A stretch of 64,000 nucleotides of DNA from Thereva unica (lineage: Eukaryota > Arthropoda > Insecta > Diptera > Therevidae). Under the pieces are notes generated by a model. It was not told the origin of the DNA and searched no databases. It worked only from the letters and a program-made list of their open reading frames with translations. The translations under genes were made by a program, and so were the position numbers. Location of the stretch: positions 1 through 64,000 of the forward strand of contig CATLJY010000204.1 of NCBI GenBank assembly GCA_949987705.1, read 5' to 3'. Within the stretch, counting starts at the first letter, position 1, and every line of letters begins with the position of its first letter. This document shows, piece after piece, positions 1 through 12,448 of the stretch.

Positions 1-573
1 GTTCTCAAATAAAAAAAAGTTAAAACAATAACTGAAGTACTTTTGTTTTTATTGACCTTTCCAATAAGTAAGTTTCTCTGGCGCACCCTGTATATACCCT
101 GAAATTTAGAAAAATGCTTTCTTCATAGCTCTTTACCGTCTATAGAAAGAACAACGACGCTAGTTTGGAGCACGCTCTTAGACCTACTAAATCAAGATAT
201 AAATGTCTTCGTGTCGAGGGCTGCATGGCAGTGGGTGGTTTTTGCACTGCCGCGAACAATCTCCATTAGATGCCGGGCGTACCCAAATGAAAATGCATTA
301 TCCTGATATGGAGGCTCTGTTAGGATGGAACATTCCTTCACTAATATGACTTTTATGGACAAACCCCATATGCATCAGCTCAGAGCTAGAGAGCGCCCAA
401 GCACAGAAGGTTTGGCTTCACAATCAACGAACCACCAACCTTCCAAGATTGCCGTTCTCCAGGAGAGCATGGACCAAAGAAGAAGAAAAGGCTAGAGCCG
501 TAATGCCCTATACAGCGATAAATTGGCAGTCTTGGCAGTCTTCCTGGACATTTTTCCGATGGCAAATTGACGA
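1..573. other. Flank left of LINE A1, no gene recognised
   Basis: No convincing coding region is seen. The stretch is continuous with the sequence after 3016 if the LINE at 574-3016 is removed, because the 10-mer AAATTGACGA occurs at both junctions. Confidence 0.4.
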
Positions 574-3016
574 TTATTCATCATAGAGAAGGAAATGAAA
601 TCACTGATTCTGGACTTCAAACCAGTCAGCAATAGAATATGCACACTTCGCATTAAAACAAGGCTACATAACATCAGTCTTATAAACGTCCACGCGCCCA
701 CAGAAGAGAAAACGGATGAGGAGAAAGAGGGATTCTACCAAGAGCTAACAAACACCATTAGGTTAATACCGTCAAACGATATTAAAATGGTGCTTGGAGA
801 TATGAATGCCAAAGTAGGAAAAGAAGAGGAGTTCCTAGGAGTCGAACTCCTCCAGGTAGGAAAGCATAGCCTACACAACGTTACCAATGACAATGGTAGT
901 CGATTGATTGATTTCGCAGGCTCAAACGCAATGGTAGTAAGTTCAACAGTGTTCCCGCACAAAGATATACATAAGATGACGTGGCAATCACCGGACGGAG
1001 TAACTAATAATCAAATTGACCACGTCCTAATTGAAAGAAGAGGGGCCACGAGTATACTGGACGTAAGAACAATGAGAGGAGCATGCTGTGGCTCGGACCA
1101 CTATCTAGTCAAAGTGAAATTGAGAACCCGGATAGCAACTAAAACGCATAGAGTGCAAACTCAACCAAAATACGATATAGATAAGCTAAAACGGGAAGAA
1201 ATAAGAGATGCCTACCAACATGCTGTCGTACAAAACTTGATAGAGGTAGATGAGCAGCCCAGCATCAACGACAAATGGGAACAGGTCAAAAGCAGCATAA
1301 AGGGGGCAGCAGAAGAGGCACTAGGCTGGGCCCCCCCAGACAGACGAGAATTGATTGGTTTGACCAAAACTGTAGAACCGCAATTGAAGAAAGAAACCAG
1401 AGCCACCGAGAGTACATCGCAAGGCCAACAAGAGCAAGGATGGAAGTCTTCAAGGAAAAAAGAAAAATCGCAGACAAGCTGTGCAGAAAGAAGAAGAGGG
1501 AATACCTAAATAGGAAAATCTTACAGATACAGGAAGACTTCAATGAAGGGAGAATTAGACAAGCGTACAAAGGAACTCGCCAGATCACCAATAAGTTCCA
1601 GCCAAGAACGGACATCTGCAAGGACATAGATGGGAACTTGTTGGCAGATCCTGATAGGATAAAGGGAAGGTGGAGAGAGTATTTTCAGAACCTATTGAAT
1701 CCTATCTCCATATCAAACGAGAATGCAGAGACGGAGGCATTCGTAATTCCCCAAGATAACATCTCAATAGAAACACCAACACTGGATGAGGTTCGGCAAG
1801 CTGTAAAAAGGCAGAACAGCAACAAATCGCCTGGCGCCGATGGAATAGCTGCTGAGCTGCTAAAGGAAGGAGGACCCCAACTATTAAGAACATTACACGA
1901 ACTCTTATGCACCATCTGGGAGGAAGAAGTTATACCAGAGGACTGGAAGAAAGCGATTATATGTCCAATATACAAGGAGATAAATTAAACTGCAAAAACT
2001 ACAGAGGCATCTCACTCCTCAGCACCAGCTACAAAATCTTCACAATCCTTGTGAAACAAAAACTGGAACCTATAGTGGAAAGCCTTATAGGAGAATATCA
2101 AGCTGGTTTTAGGACAAACAGGTCAACATCGGACCAACTGCTGACCTTAAGGCAAATTCTGGAGAAAACCTGGGAAAGGAATGTAGATGTATACCAGATA
2201 TTGTCGACTTTCAACAGGCATATGACTCAATAAACAGAGAGAGGCTATACGAGATCTTATCGGAAATAGGAGTCCCCTCAAAGTTGGTACTTATCAAATG
2301 CGCCACAATCATGGCGCACATCACATCATGGTACTAATCAAATGCGCCACAAATAGCTCACTGGCGAAAGTAAGGATCCAAAATGTTGTAACAGATTAAC
2401 GAAGAAAAAACGAACCTTGGGTCTACTATCACAAAAAGAAACGAAGAAAAAGAAGAAATAACCAGACGAATACTACTGGCTAATAGAGCCTTTTATGCCC
2501 AAAAACAAATCCTGCACTCAAGATTTGTGCACAGGAAAACGAAACTCTCACTCTACAAAACAGTAATACGACCAGTACTGTGTTATGGTAGCGAGACTTG
2601 GACTATGACCCAGGACATAGAGGAACGAGTCAACAGGTTCGAGAGGAAAATTCTCAGATGCATAATAGGCCCAATCAGAGAGGATGGAATATGGCGAAGA
2701 AGATACAACAACGAGTTGTATGAAATTTTTGACGACCCACAACTCTCAACTTTAATAAAAATCAACAGATTGAGACTAGCCGGCCACGTGATCAGAATGG
2801 AGGACAATCGCATCCCAAAACGGCTTATGGCATCAGAAATTTCGGGAAGTAGGCCAGTAGGTAGACCCAGGAGGAGATGGATAGACTTTGTGACGGCTGA
2901 CGCAGAGTCAATGCTCAACATCCGGAACTGGAGACATGCTGCAAGGGACCGTCAAACTTGGAGAAATGCCCTAGAGGAGGCCAAGGCTCGATTTGGGCTG
3001 TAGCGCCATTGGATGG
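574..3016 (+). mobile_element. LINE A, copy 1 (5'-truncated, internally deleted)
   Basis: This is a non-LTR retrotransposon copy. The direct repeat AAATTGACGA at 64 bases before position 628 (564-573) and again at 3017-3026 is a probable target-site duplication. The 3' end is a short GGATGG-type tail rather than poly-A, and the second copy at 15672-16403 ends the same way. The element starts inside the endonuclease domain. Part of the reverse transcriptase, including its YADD region, is deleted around 2230-2460. A 21-bp stretch around 2285-2305 is duplicated near 2331-2351. The proteins resemble the RTE-like LINEs of insects that are often annotated as craniofacial development protein 2. The clade assignment is from memory. 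Confidence 0.8.
595..3003 (+). pseudogene. LINE A endonuclease/reverse transcriptase remnant
   Basis: The coding frame is broken into four pieces. Piece 595-1509 carries the APE-like endonuclease with the motifs LGDMNAKVG and CGSDHYLV, the catalytic SDH region. Piece 1275-1988 carries the linker and the start of the reverse transcriptase (SPGADGIAAELLK, EDWKKAIICPIYK). Piece 1907-2233 carries NYRGISLLS and AGFRTNRSTSDQ. Piece 2527-3003 carries the C-terminal region (VIRPVLCYGSETWT, RLAGHVIRMEDNRIPKR, RPVGRPRRRW). Frameshifts lie near 1400 and 1980, and a deletion lies between 2230 and 2460. The encoded activity would be target-primed reverse transcription, but this copy cannot make it. Confidence 0.8.
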
Positions 3017-3663
3017 AAATTGACGAAGTAGAAACCCTCTTCAGTTTGTGACTCCATCCTGTAAACGATAGTCTTGAAGGCGATTGTTCGTCTCAGTTTT
3101 TGGCTTGGAAGATAGCAGGGTTTACTAAGACCAACTGGACCAACAACCCACCAGCTAATGGCTGACGAATACTGTCGCCAGGATATAGGTTTAGGAGGGC
3201 CGCAATCTCAAAGTGATTGAGAAAAAGATTTTCCCAAATTTAAAGAGGACCAGCTTCTGCGTCCGTAACTATTCTAGGGAACGAGTGCTCCGTAGGATGG
3301 CAATCGAAAAGCAGCCGATAAGGGCGACCTTTTGGCATTTCTCACTATTTTACGCCTTGTCGAATCAAACCCATGGAGATTCACAAGAAAAAGGAGACTC
3401 CTGTTCCTTCACATTTTATTTGATTTTAATTTTTGATAAAAGTTACCGGTTTGACGGAAAAATTAAAATAGAAAGAAAAATTTCCGTTATCAGTCGGGTT
3501 CTATTAATAACTATAAAAGATGTTTTAACAATTTTGATATAAGTACCGTTCCTATTGGAAAACTAAACAAAGTAACGAAAAGGGTCCGTGGTCTGGACGA
3601 GAGCTACATATATTTTAAACAGAAGAAAGAACCAGGACATACGAAGCAGGAATTAAGAAAGAA
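3017..3663. other. Intergenic flank, nothing recognised
   Basis: I see no motif-bearing frame here. A 109-codon open stretch at 3213-3542 is AT-rich and has no recognisable domain. Confidence 0.35.
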
Positions 3664-5064
3664 TTTTTTTTTTATGTGAAAGACTAGAGTCTCAGGAAAC
3701 GTCCTTTATACTGTGTCGACAGTCTATTTTCTTCATATAGAGTGCCATGTCGAACAGCAGCTCTAGTCGGGGAAGGAAGGAACTGTCACAACCTACCAGC
3801 GATATTCTTCAGTCCACCTACTCCCAACCATTACTGTCGCGACTTTGACATCGGGGCATCGTGAAACAACTCGCTGGAGTGTCATGTCTCCTGAAACGAG
3901 TTGAATCTCATCAACCAACCAATTACATGCGCTTTGGAGGAGCAGGAAGGGCTAAGGAAGGTTATGACAGGAGGAATCAGGAATGTAAAGAGTTTCACGA
4001 GAGCAAGACAAGACAACAGTCGGCCGCGGTATCGATCTCGCTGCGCTGAGAGTGAGACCACTGTTGTCGTGTCTCGCACCCCAGTGCAACAGTGATATTA
4101 TAATGTTGTGTCGCGATAGTGTCCCGTTAGTCTCGCGAGAGTCAGTGTTGCACTCTCGACCTTCCCCCTCCTTCGTTTTTGCCCTGCGGAAAATTTAAAT
4201 GTGTGGAAAATTCCTTCGCAAGTGGCCGCCGCCACGACTTCTGCGACAATCTGTTTGTGCCTTTAAGGGGGTAAAATTAAGGTTGAATATGAAAAAATAT
4301 TTCAAAATTGTTGAAATATTATTAAAAAATTTAGGAAATTTATTTTAATCCAACCTCTGAATCTAAACAGAATAAAAAATACATTGAAAAAGAATTTAAA
4401 AAATTAACATAAAATTAACATATAAGAGAATTTTGATTCCCTCCTAATTAGAGTTCACTCTGGACGACACCCCCTTCTCAAGAGAATCCACTCAGAGTGT
4501 TCACTTAGTTTTTATTCACACCACCCAGTGTCTCCGCGAGAGTAGTGTGACTAGATTAGGGACGCTTCTCTCGATAAGACACTGGGAGGTTTAGAAGGGT
4601 GCACTCGCGCTCTCGCCCGCGTTTTGGGGATTTACCGGCACCTTTAAACTCTGGAAGACTGGGGTTGTCCAACTCATAAATATATTACCGACGAAAATAT
4701 AAAACTCTACTTTCTATAGCATCGGGAAATCCCGCAGCGATCCGGGGAAAAATTAAGCGACTGGGAAATCTCGCGAGATCGAGCGAGAGCGCGACAGTCT
4801 CGCATTCGATAGTGTTTTCTCGGCGAGACAGGGAATTTTTTACTGTCACGCTACTGTCGCCATGGGGCAGAAATTGTTGTCTCGCATGTTGTCTTGTCTC
4901 GCATGCGATAGTGCGAGAGTTGCAACACTAGTGTTGCGTCTCGTGAAACTCTAGTAAGGAGGGCAGAAGAAGGAAGGAAAGCTATGCAGAAAGGAGTGTG
5001 GAAAAGGCGAGGACCCTGGGGAAAGTGGAAAAGGCGAAAGACCGTGGGGCTTGCCGTGATTCGC
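3664..5064 (-). repeat. tRNA-derived SINE, copy 1, split by an insertion
   Basis: Read on the minus strand, this copy ends in a poly-A tail (T-run at 3664-3673). It matches the full-length SINE at 44547-45014 over 3664-3992 and again over 4954-5064. It is truncated before the B-box end of its tRNA-like head. A 961-bp inverted-repeat element sits in the middle. Confidence 0.8.
3993..4953. mobile_element. Non-autonomous inverted-repeat DNA element in SINE copy 1
   Basis: The element interrupts a SINE whose intact sequence is known from 44547-45014, so its edges can be read. The flanks are GTAAAGAG (3985-3992) and GTAAGGAG (4954-4961), an 8-bp target duplication with one mismatch. The ends are inverted: TTTCACGAGA on the left, and TAGAGTTTCACGAGA on the right read in reverse. 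The left end looks shorter by five bases. The interior is rich in CTCGCGAGA-type palindromes and has no transposase. An 8-bp duplication and a TAGAG end suggest a hAT-type MITE. Confidence 0.7.
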
Positions 5065-5339
5065 CAGCCATATAGAGCCATACTACCAGAATCAGGAGCA
5101 AGAGCTAGATGGTATACCCAGGAAGGTTATGGTTCCATGGGAAAAATGTATAAAATACCCGTCCGCAGTAAGTCTAAGATATTAGCACTAGATTTATAGG
5201 TCGATAACATAAGATGAAAACCATTTCTTATACGCCAATTTATTGCGAGGAAAAGCTTAGGTGAAGACAGCTGATTCAAAATAAGAACTTTAGTTGAATT
5301 TTGCATGTCGGCGGACCTTCACAAAGCTATGGTTTAGAC

Positions 5340-5785
5340 TAGGGCTGATGATTAGACCCGGGTAATCGACTACCGATGATTAGACCCGGGTACGACCCGG
5401 GCCTTCCGGGTATTACCCGGGTACCCGGGTACTCGGGTATTACCCGGGTAAATTTGGTCGCATGGAAAACTATTCACTAATTTTTATAATTTAGCAAACT
5501 CAAGTTTTGTTCTTAAATATTTATTCGTAATTATTATGTTGACAATTTTAGTGGTATGTAAATATTTATGGTCTAAACCATTTGGGACTTAAAATTATAA
5601 TTACCCAGTTCGGTATTTACCGTTTATAATTGCTTTTAAATCAATTGTGAAATTTATCCGGGTAATACTGGGTAATACCCGGGTAATACCGGGTAATACC
5701 CGGGTAATACCCGGGTAATACCCGTAAGACCCGGGTACCCGGATAGTACCCGTAAGACCCGGGTACCCGGGTATCATCAGCCCTA
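5340..5785. mobile_element. hAT-type MITE with ACCCGGGTA repeats
   Basis: An exact 8-bp target duplication GTTTAGAC lies at 5332-5339 and 5786-5793. The termini are TAGGGCTGATGAT, inverted at the right end. Both subterminal regions are packed with repeats of GGGTATTACCC and ACCCGGGTA on either strand, flanking an AT-rich core. There is no coding capacity. The 8-bp duplication and TAGGG ends are the hAT signature. Confidence 0.9.
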
Positions 5786-5793
5786 GTTTAGAC

Positions 5794-6659
5794 GGCAAGA
5801 ATATTTGTCTTCTTTTCCTTATGTGCTGTTTGCAACTTAAAGTTTGCATTGTGTATCGGCCCAAAAAACAGTTTTAGATGATTTATAGGTTCCTTTCTTC
5901 ATGAGTTGAACGCGAAAGACATCATAGTTGTTTTTTTCACATAGCAAATAGATGTATTTCCTGTAACTTAATAACGCCATTCACATATCTTCCAACTATC
6001 AACAACCAGCTTAACTAAAGACGTTACATAACATGACGTTTCCACTTTAACAAATTTGTAATATTAAGATAAACATATTTCGTCATGAAATTGCTTTGTT
6101 TTCTACTTTTAAACCAACACGCGATTTCGTCATTAATTATAATTATATGTATATGAAAATATTACAGAATAGCATTTTGCAAACACAGTCGTCGTTGGGT
6201 TGTTAGAACGTCTTGGGCGATGCCGCGAAAATTATATGTATTTCTCTAAGCTAAACCTCCATAGTTAAATTTCGTTTATCCTGCAATGGATTTGGTGGCA
6301 AGAACATGCTTACTTGATGTACATACATACATACATATGTATGTAGTATGTACATACAAAAGTAAAGAAAAATGGTTACGTTTTATTATAGGTTTTTATA
6401 TTTTATTAGTTGTTTTATATAAGATATATTTATAAAAACAAATTAGATTTTAACAACTTTATTACCTTGAAATCTTTCACGTTACTTTTTCAGTGACACG
6501 ACCAAACAATGCTCGCATAATTTTTGTCAAACACCAGCTCTTTTATGTCATAAAAACCACAGTATCCAATTTGAAATTAATTGCCTGCTTCGTGGGTATA
6601 TTATATTGACTTTCTACAGTATTCTGGCGGTACTGCCGACGAGTTCAGAAGTGTCTCCT
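5794..6659. other. AT-rich flank with a palindromic TACA/TGTA microsatellite
   Basis: No gene is seen. At about 6318-6357 a run of TACATACATA faces its own complement TATGTATGTA, forming a small palindrome. Confidence 0.4.
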
Positions 6660-7367
6660 CTGGGGCCAGATTCCGCAACGGTGAGTTTTACGGTGTTCAC
6701 CGATTTCAGTGTACACTGCTTATTTTCGCGTCCGCAAGAATGAGAATGATCTTTTCTGACATTTGCGGTGAACACCGACATGAAAAATTTCTCACTGAGT
6801 CAGGCGCGGATTTAGAATTTTGTTTTGGAGGGGGTCACGGAATTAAAAGTAAACCAAGAAAGCGAAACACTGAAAGCATTCGAAAATTTACTTGGAAAAA
6901 ATGGAACGCTTTCATTTCACCAACGGAACTAATATCATCAGAGGGTGGTAGAAGCTGAAAAAAGTTTCCTTCAGACTTTTTATAACCCAGCATCTATGTG
7001 TACAACGGGACGCACAAGTAAAAGAAAGCCGAGAACGATGTCAGCAGAATATTCCTTACGTGGACATTATGTAGGGATGATGAACCTCTCTATAATCGTG
7101 ACACTGACGGAAAAGTAGATAGTTTGGTGGCAAATGATAGGAACTTCAGGGCACTCTTCATTGAATTTGGTGACTTTACTGTTCAGCATCATTTGGAAAC
7201 CGCGGGTTTAATCGCGACATACATCAGTAAAACCACCTAAAATCAACTTACGGAACCTTGCAAAGAAGAAATTCAGAAAGCTATTAGGCTGGTCGTTCAC
7301 TGGAAGCGTATTCGAGCGGCTACGCGCTTTGGCTACATACATGAGCGGCTACACGCGGCTATGCGCG

Positions 7368-7777
7368 TGTTGTGAAATTCTTACGCAAACATTAATTCAA
7401 CTGCGCATGTTTTCTTGCATTGCCTTATCGGCAATAAATTTAATATACCAGCTTATGATCCGTTGAAATGCAGAATAAACACATTCCAACGAACCATAAG
7501 CTGCATAAAATTCTTTCTCAAGTTTCAATTTCCTCTGCCTTATCAAATTTACCAGTTGAAAATGCGCTGACTTCACCGCATTTTCGACGCGATAATTGAG
7601 TTTGCGAAAGAAACCAACAGCTCCTTTTTCCTCAGAGTTGATTCGGTCTCCAACAAGTATACACGTCAAATAATTAATTAATAAATCTTATCATACAGTC
7701 AATAGTGTTTTTTTTTCCTATTAATAGTGTTCGACCGTTTTTTCTCTCCCTGGCCCGGTAACCCAGGCCCGGTAACA
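7368..7777 (+). repeat. 5' LTR of the provirus
   Basis: 410 bp, beginning TGTTGTGAAATTC and ending CCCGGTAACA (TG...CA termini). It matches the 3' LTR except for one base at about 7392 and a poly-T of different length. An AATAAA signal is present at about 7679. Confidence 0.93.
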
Positions 7778-7780
7778 AAT

Positions 7781-7798
7781 TGGTGGCAGCGTGGGATC
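7781..7798 (+). promoter_or_regulatory. Candidate primer-binding site
   Basis: TGGTGGCAGCGTGGGATC lies three bases after the 5' LTR and starts with TGG, as expected for complementarity to a tRNA 3' CCA. I did not assign the tRNA. Confidence 0.5.
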
Positions 7799-7951
7799 CC
7801 GCGTGTTTTAAAAATTAAAAGTGAATTTAAAAGAGTGTTTTCTATTTTTCTATTGTGCCATTAATCCTGTGCTAAACACGTTAAAAGGGTCACTGGGAAC
7901 GGCACGGCGCACTAATCTCTGTACGACAATTTTTCGTGTCCAAAACACTGC

Positions 7952-8211
7952 ACCTGCCAGGATCGAAAATCGGAGGATCAATTCCCGGCCTACACATAGT
8001 GGGAGGAGCGTGCCCACATCTTACAGCTCGAAAGTCGGAGGATCAATTCCCGGCCTACACATAGTGGGAGGAGCGTGCCCACATCTTACAGCCTAAGCCG
8101 AATTCCTAACCGGTGTTTTTTCTCCAAAACACTGCACCTGCAGCCGCAACAGGATCGAAAGTCGGAGGATCAATTCCCGGCCTACACATAGTGGGAGGAG
8201 CGTGCCCACAC
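7952..8211 (+). repeat. Triplicated leader repeat of the provirus
   Basis: Three near-identical copies of a roughly 60-bp unit (7961-8026, 8029-8091, 8152-8210) include GGAGGATCAATTCCCGGCC and GTGGGAGGAGCGTGCCCAC. The upstream AACACTGCACCTGC motif is also duplicated (about 7944 and 8128). The repeat lies in the untranslated leader between the 5' LTR and gag. Confidence 0.85.
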
Positions 8212-8215
8212 TCTC

Positions 8216-8796
8216 TACACCTCTACATGAATTTCAGCCCGTTCAGTATGTCAGGATTATATTACTTGTAAGCAAAAAAATTTTATATTATTATTATATT
8301 TAAAAAAGTGTCGTTCAGATATCACATTTAGAACAAAAGTTTTAGTAAAAAGCTTAGATATTTTGCACAACTACAATATTCACTCGTATGTGTTTTATTA
8401 GGAGTCACTTACATTTCTACTTATATATATAAATATAAAAGAAGGATTACAAAAAAAAAAAACAAAGGAATCTAGTTCTAAATGATACTATAGGTACTAT
8501 GATTTTAATTGAGTTTCGAATATAAATATACTTATTTTAAATTTTTAAATACTGAGTGAATATTACAACGATTTTGTGATCTGACTGATTACTATAGTGG
8601 AAAAAAAATATATCATTACTGTCGAAAATTTCGAAAATTCATGTGCTATATCGGATTTTATATGCTATATCGGGTTATTAATTCTGTGTTTTTTTTTGCT
8701 TGCCTATTACTCGCCACGAGAGTGTTTTCTATTTTTCTATTTCTCAATTTAATCTAGTGTCCAATTTTTTCCTTTTCGCCTTAGTTGCGCCCCCCT
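8216..8796. other. AT-rich remainder of the provirus leader
   Basis: No coding signal is seen. It contains several poly-T and poly-A runs and ends just before the probable gag start at 8797. Confidence 0.5.
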
Positions 8797-9184
8797 ATGT
8801 CAAAAGAACTGGCTATTGCCATAACGTTAAGAAGCGGCAAACAGACAAAGGTCCCAACCTCTCCTGTTAGCAAACACACAAAAGTCAAAACCACCCCTAC
8901 TCTCCCTACTGTCCCAGAGGAAAGTAATACTCTCTAGACGAAGAATCCTCGTCAGATTCAAATAAATTCAAAATCAAAGACGATCCGGAAATGTCTTCCT
9001 TCAACTTGTCTAACGCCATAAAACTAATCCCTGAATACAATGGCGACCCAAAAAGTCTGCACCGATTTCTTCAGGTATCCAAAATTCAATACACGCGTGC
9101 AACTAGCAATGAGCACAAGGAAGAATTCCTGGATCTGATAAAATCCAAACTAACAGATAGAGCCTATGAGGTTATTTTGCGTCA

Positions 9185-11806
9185 TCTATATAAATATAAT
9201 TGGAGTGTCTGTCTGTAATTTCAAAATAATTATGTTTTTTTAAGTTTTTTTGGTTATTTACATGTAATTAAAACAAAATCCACTATTTTTAAAATTTTTG
9301 TCTGTCTGTATGTCTGTATGTCTGTATGTCTGTATGTCTGTCTGTTTGGCCGCGGTAATCTCGGGAACGGCTAGGCCGATCGGGATGGGACTTTCACTGG
9401 AAGATTCAGTATTTTTGCGAGCATGTTTTAGGCTATTTATATACCCTATATATTAGCTCTATCTCTGTGTATGTATGGATGTATGTATGTAGACAAAACT
9501 TAAAATTTGATTTTGACCCACTTCCCTATAACCGATAAACTTCAAATTTTGCACATATATATAGTTCGGGTGTCAATATAATCTGACCACTTTGTAAAAA
9601 AATCAAGATGGCGGTTCCAAGATGGCGGGCGAATTTCGCAATTGGGCTCCCCCACCCCCGACATGGGTATCAAATTAAAGAGTATGACAAGTAGAATACA
9701 ATTAGTTATGAGGTGCATTCAAATTTCAAAATGGCGGCCAATACAAAATGGCGGACTACTTTTTTTCTTACAACCCACTCGATATGGGTATCAAATGAGG
9801 CGCTAGGGAAAAGTTCCGGTGTTAATGAAATGAAATTATAGGTAAAAAGTACCCCGATTAGACCGAAAACTTGAATCCTTAGTCGGAAGAAATAGAGTGT
9901 GAAGACTTTTTTGAACATTCCAATTCTAGGTCTAAAAGAGCTCTAACTAATTATTAAGGTTCTCCAAAATTACGTACTATATGAAGCCTTTTTCTTTTTG
10001 GTAAAATTTTCGTAGTTAGGGTTGCCTAAAATACGATATGTACTTAGGCACCAATGGGTAGCTCTTTGAGGTCTACAATTGGAATTAAATTATGAGATGC
10101 AACCTGACTACATACTACAGTGAACCGACTAAAAATTAAATCTCTGTGCTATTGGTAAATTAACCATGTATTGTAATAACCGGGTCATAATATCTACTTA
10201 TTAAAAAGGATAACAGATTGCAATGAATCACAGAGACTCACATATTACACTATCATAATGATACACTGTAATATCCCTTAATATTTATTTATTGGCAAAG
10301 AGAGTATAATTTTACAACCTACGCGAATGAAATGCTGTCACTACGAGATATTGTTCTTTTAATTGGTGGAAATACTCATTATGGTTTGCCATTTCCACAA
10401 CTAATCGATGGGTCTGAAAATAATCTAAACACAAAATAGATGGAGCACAATAAACCAAAGTTGACGCATTATCAACAGTGTCAATACGGGTGAATTTTTA
10501 AGGCCCAACAGGAGGCACTGGCATGACGTTCTTACGTGCAAATAACAGGGTTATCCCAGCAGGGTAATTAACAGAGATTGTGGCAACTTTACTCATAAAA
10601 GCAAAAACAGCTCATTCTATCTTTATAATACCGATCGGAGAAGATCATATGGAAAATTCTGCATGTAACAAATCTAAAAACCGCCACAAAGCTAAAGTTT
10701 TGCAAGACTGCATGATGGTTGTCTGGGAATGGGACGATGCACCTTGATAAATATAGTATCTATTGAAGCCGTTTACAGAACAATGTAAGATTTAAGAAGA
10801 AAATACCAATTACTTATTTTGGTGTGAAACTGTTTTATTGGCATATATTTCGGACAAAGCTTGCCAGTTGTTCCAACAGATACGCGGGCCGATGAAATTA
10901 ATGCAGATCTAAAATGATCACTCATTTAGGGACAGATTGAAAAATTTCATTTAAAATAAAATATGAAATAGCAATCGGAGAACTCAGAATTCAGTACTAT
11001 TCTCCTCAACATAGGAGATAGAAAATGTTCTGAGATTAAAGATATGACATTGAGCTGCTCGCTGCTCTTTGAAATTTCGTAATAAACGCTGAAGTTTTGA
11101 CATTTATGACTATTTGTAAAATATCAACTAAACAAAGTCCACTCACTTAGTAATGTCGCAAACGTTCTAATACTTACAAGGGAAACATCGAGCATCGTAT
11201 AAAAAGAAGTGTTACAGTGAGTTGTTAGCCTTGCATGAATATATTTTGAACCAGTGCCGTGCGGGTGGTATGACTAGCTGCACCGAAACAAGAAAACGGG
11301 AAGCAGCAGTGGTCCTTTTTCAGAATCAAATCAGTAGTGTTGTTTTATAATATTGCCAATGTTCGCCTCCCACGGATATTTATTCGATTTTTTAGGGGCA
11401 TAGAATTATGAATTTTTGAGCTGCACAATAGGCATCAATTTTGAAAAGTTGATGATCTTTTTTAAAACTTTTTTTGGAAAACAAATGTAGAGGCCGCCAT
11501 AGGGAAAGTCTTGAATAGGGTGCCAATTACCTGGGAACGTAAAAATCCACGCGCATGAGAGGAATTCTGAATATGGCTAGGTGTCTGTACTGTCACGTAG
11601 TATAAAATTTTTCCTATAGGTGGTGCTCAAACTCGAATTTAAAAAAAATTGTGGGTAACACATTTTTTATTGGTAACTAAATTATTTTATGTACTCAAAA
11701 TCATGTTTTGCAAATTTGTGCTTTGTTTCATTATACATCATCCCGGACTATGCACACCAATTTTTATTTATTGAAAGGCGTTGCAAGGCACGCGGGTTTT
11801 TGCTAG
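9185..11806 (+). mobile_element. Helitron inserted in gag
   Basis: The 5' end is TC (TCTATATAAATATAATTGG) and the 3' end is GCTAG after a GC-rich hairpin-like ACGCGGG segment. The insertion is between A (9184) and T (11807), the canonical Helitron target with no duplication. The gag frame is exactly continuous across it. Near 9300 there is a (GTCTGTAT)n stretch typical of insect Helitrons. It carries a decayed Pif1-like helicase segment at about 10,690-10,990. Confidence 0.88.
10690..10990 (+). pseudogene. Pif1-like helicase relic in the Helitron
   Basis: A frame with stops reads GQSLPVVPTDTRADEINADLK followed by GQIEKFHLK. This corresponds to the motif III region of Helitron Rep/Helicase proteins, GGDFRQ-LPVVP-GTR in the family. 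Upstream weak matches to the IIWDE segment and the EA-RT-DLR segment occur in other frames. No Rep endonuclease was found. Confidence 0.6.
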
Positions 11807-12448
11807 TAACACATATAACACCTGGCCCGAAATAGAACGAGCCCTAAAGAATGAATTTTCAAAAGATCGCTCACCCCAAATAATACAGACCGAAATGTTC
11901 AATCTACAACAAGGTCCCCGCGAAAGTGTCCTCGAATACGCATCACGCATCGAGAAACTACTAGAGGAGCTTGACATTTCAACAACAAAAGACGAAACCG
12001 CCGAAGGTAGCACCGCCATAAGGAAGCTAAATCGGCAAATGGCAATAAATAATTTTAAACGCGGTCTTCGACACCCTCTCAAACTTATTCTGAAAGCAAC
12101 TAAACACGAAACTTTACGAGGAGCCATAGACTACGCTGCAGAGGAGGAAAAACTTTTAGAAACTGAGCGAAAAGTTACTCCCACTACCCCACGGAAACAA
12201 TGCCAATTCTGTAAAAACTTCGGTCATGAAGCCAACGAATGCCGTAAATTATCGTTCAAGTTAAATAGTCCTACAGTATTACCTAAATTTCCTCCCAAGC
12301 GAGAGCAAGTTAATAATGTCAATAAGAATCCCAATGCCCCTGAACCAAAGGTCTGTCGTTATTGTAAAAATTTGGGTCATGATATTCAACAGTGCCGAAA
12401 GCGTGAATACAATAATAAGCAACGTGAATAAAAGAGTGCTAATACTAA

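Larger units (their letters stand above)
8797..12431 (+). pseudogene. gag: gag (capsid/nucleocapsid) of the provirus, broken
   Basis: The N-terminal frame opens at ATG 8797 and is shifted by one base near 8935. The main frame runs from about 8935, past ATG 8991, to 9184, where a Helitron (9185-11806) interrupts it. It resumes in the same phase at 11807 and stops at 12431. The C-terminus carries two CCHC zinc knuckles, CQFCKNFGHEANEC and CRYCKNLGHDIQQC (C-X2-C-X4-H-X4-C), which in the family bind the packaged RNA. Capsid-like helical sequence precedes them. Pol begins downstream in the -1 frame. Confidence 0.85.

Noticed and set aside
7397..7669. 90-codon minus-strand ORF, repeated at 18785-19084
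   Set aside because: It lies in both LTRs and is explained by their identity; no domain is visible.
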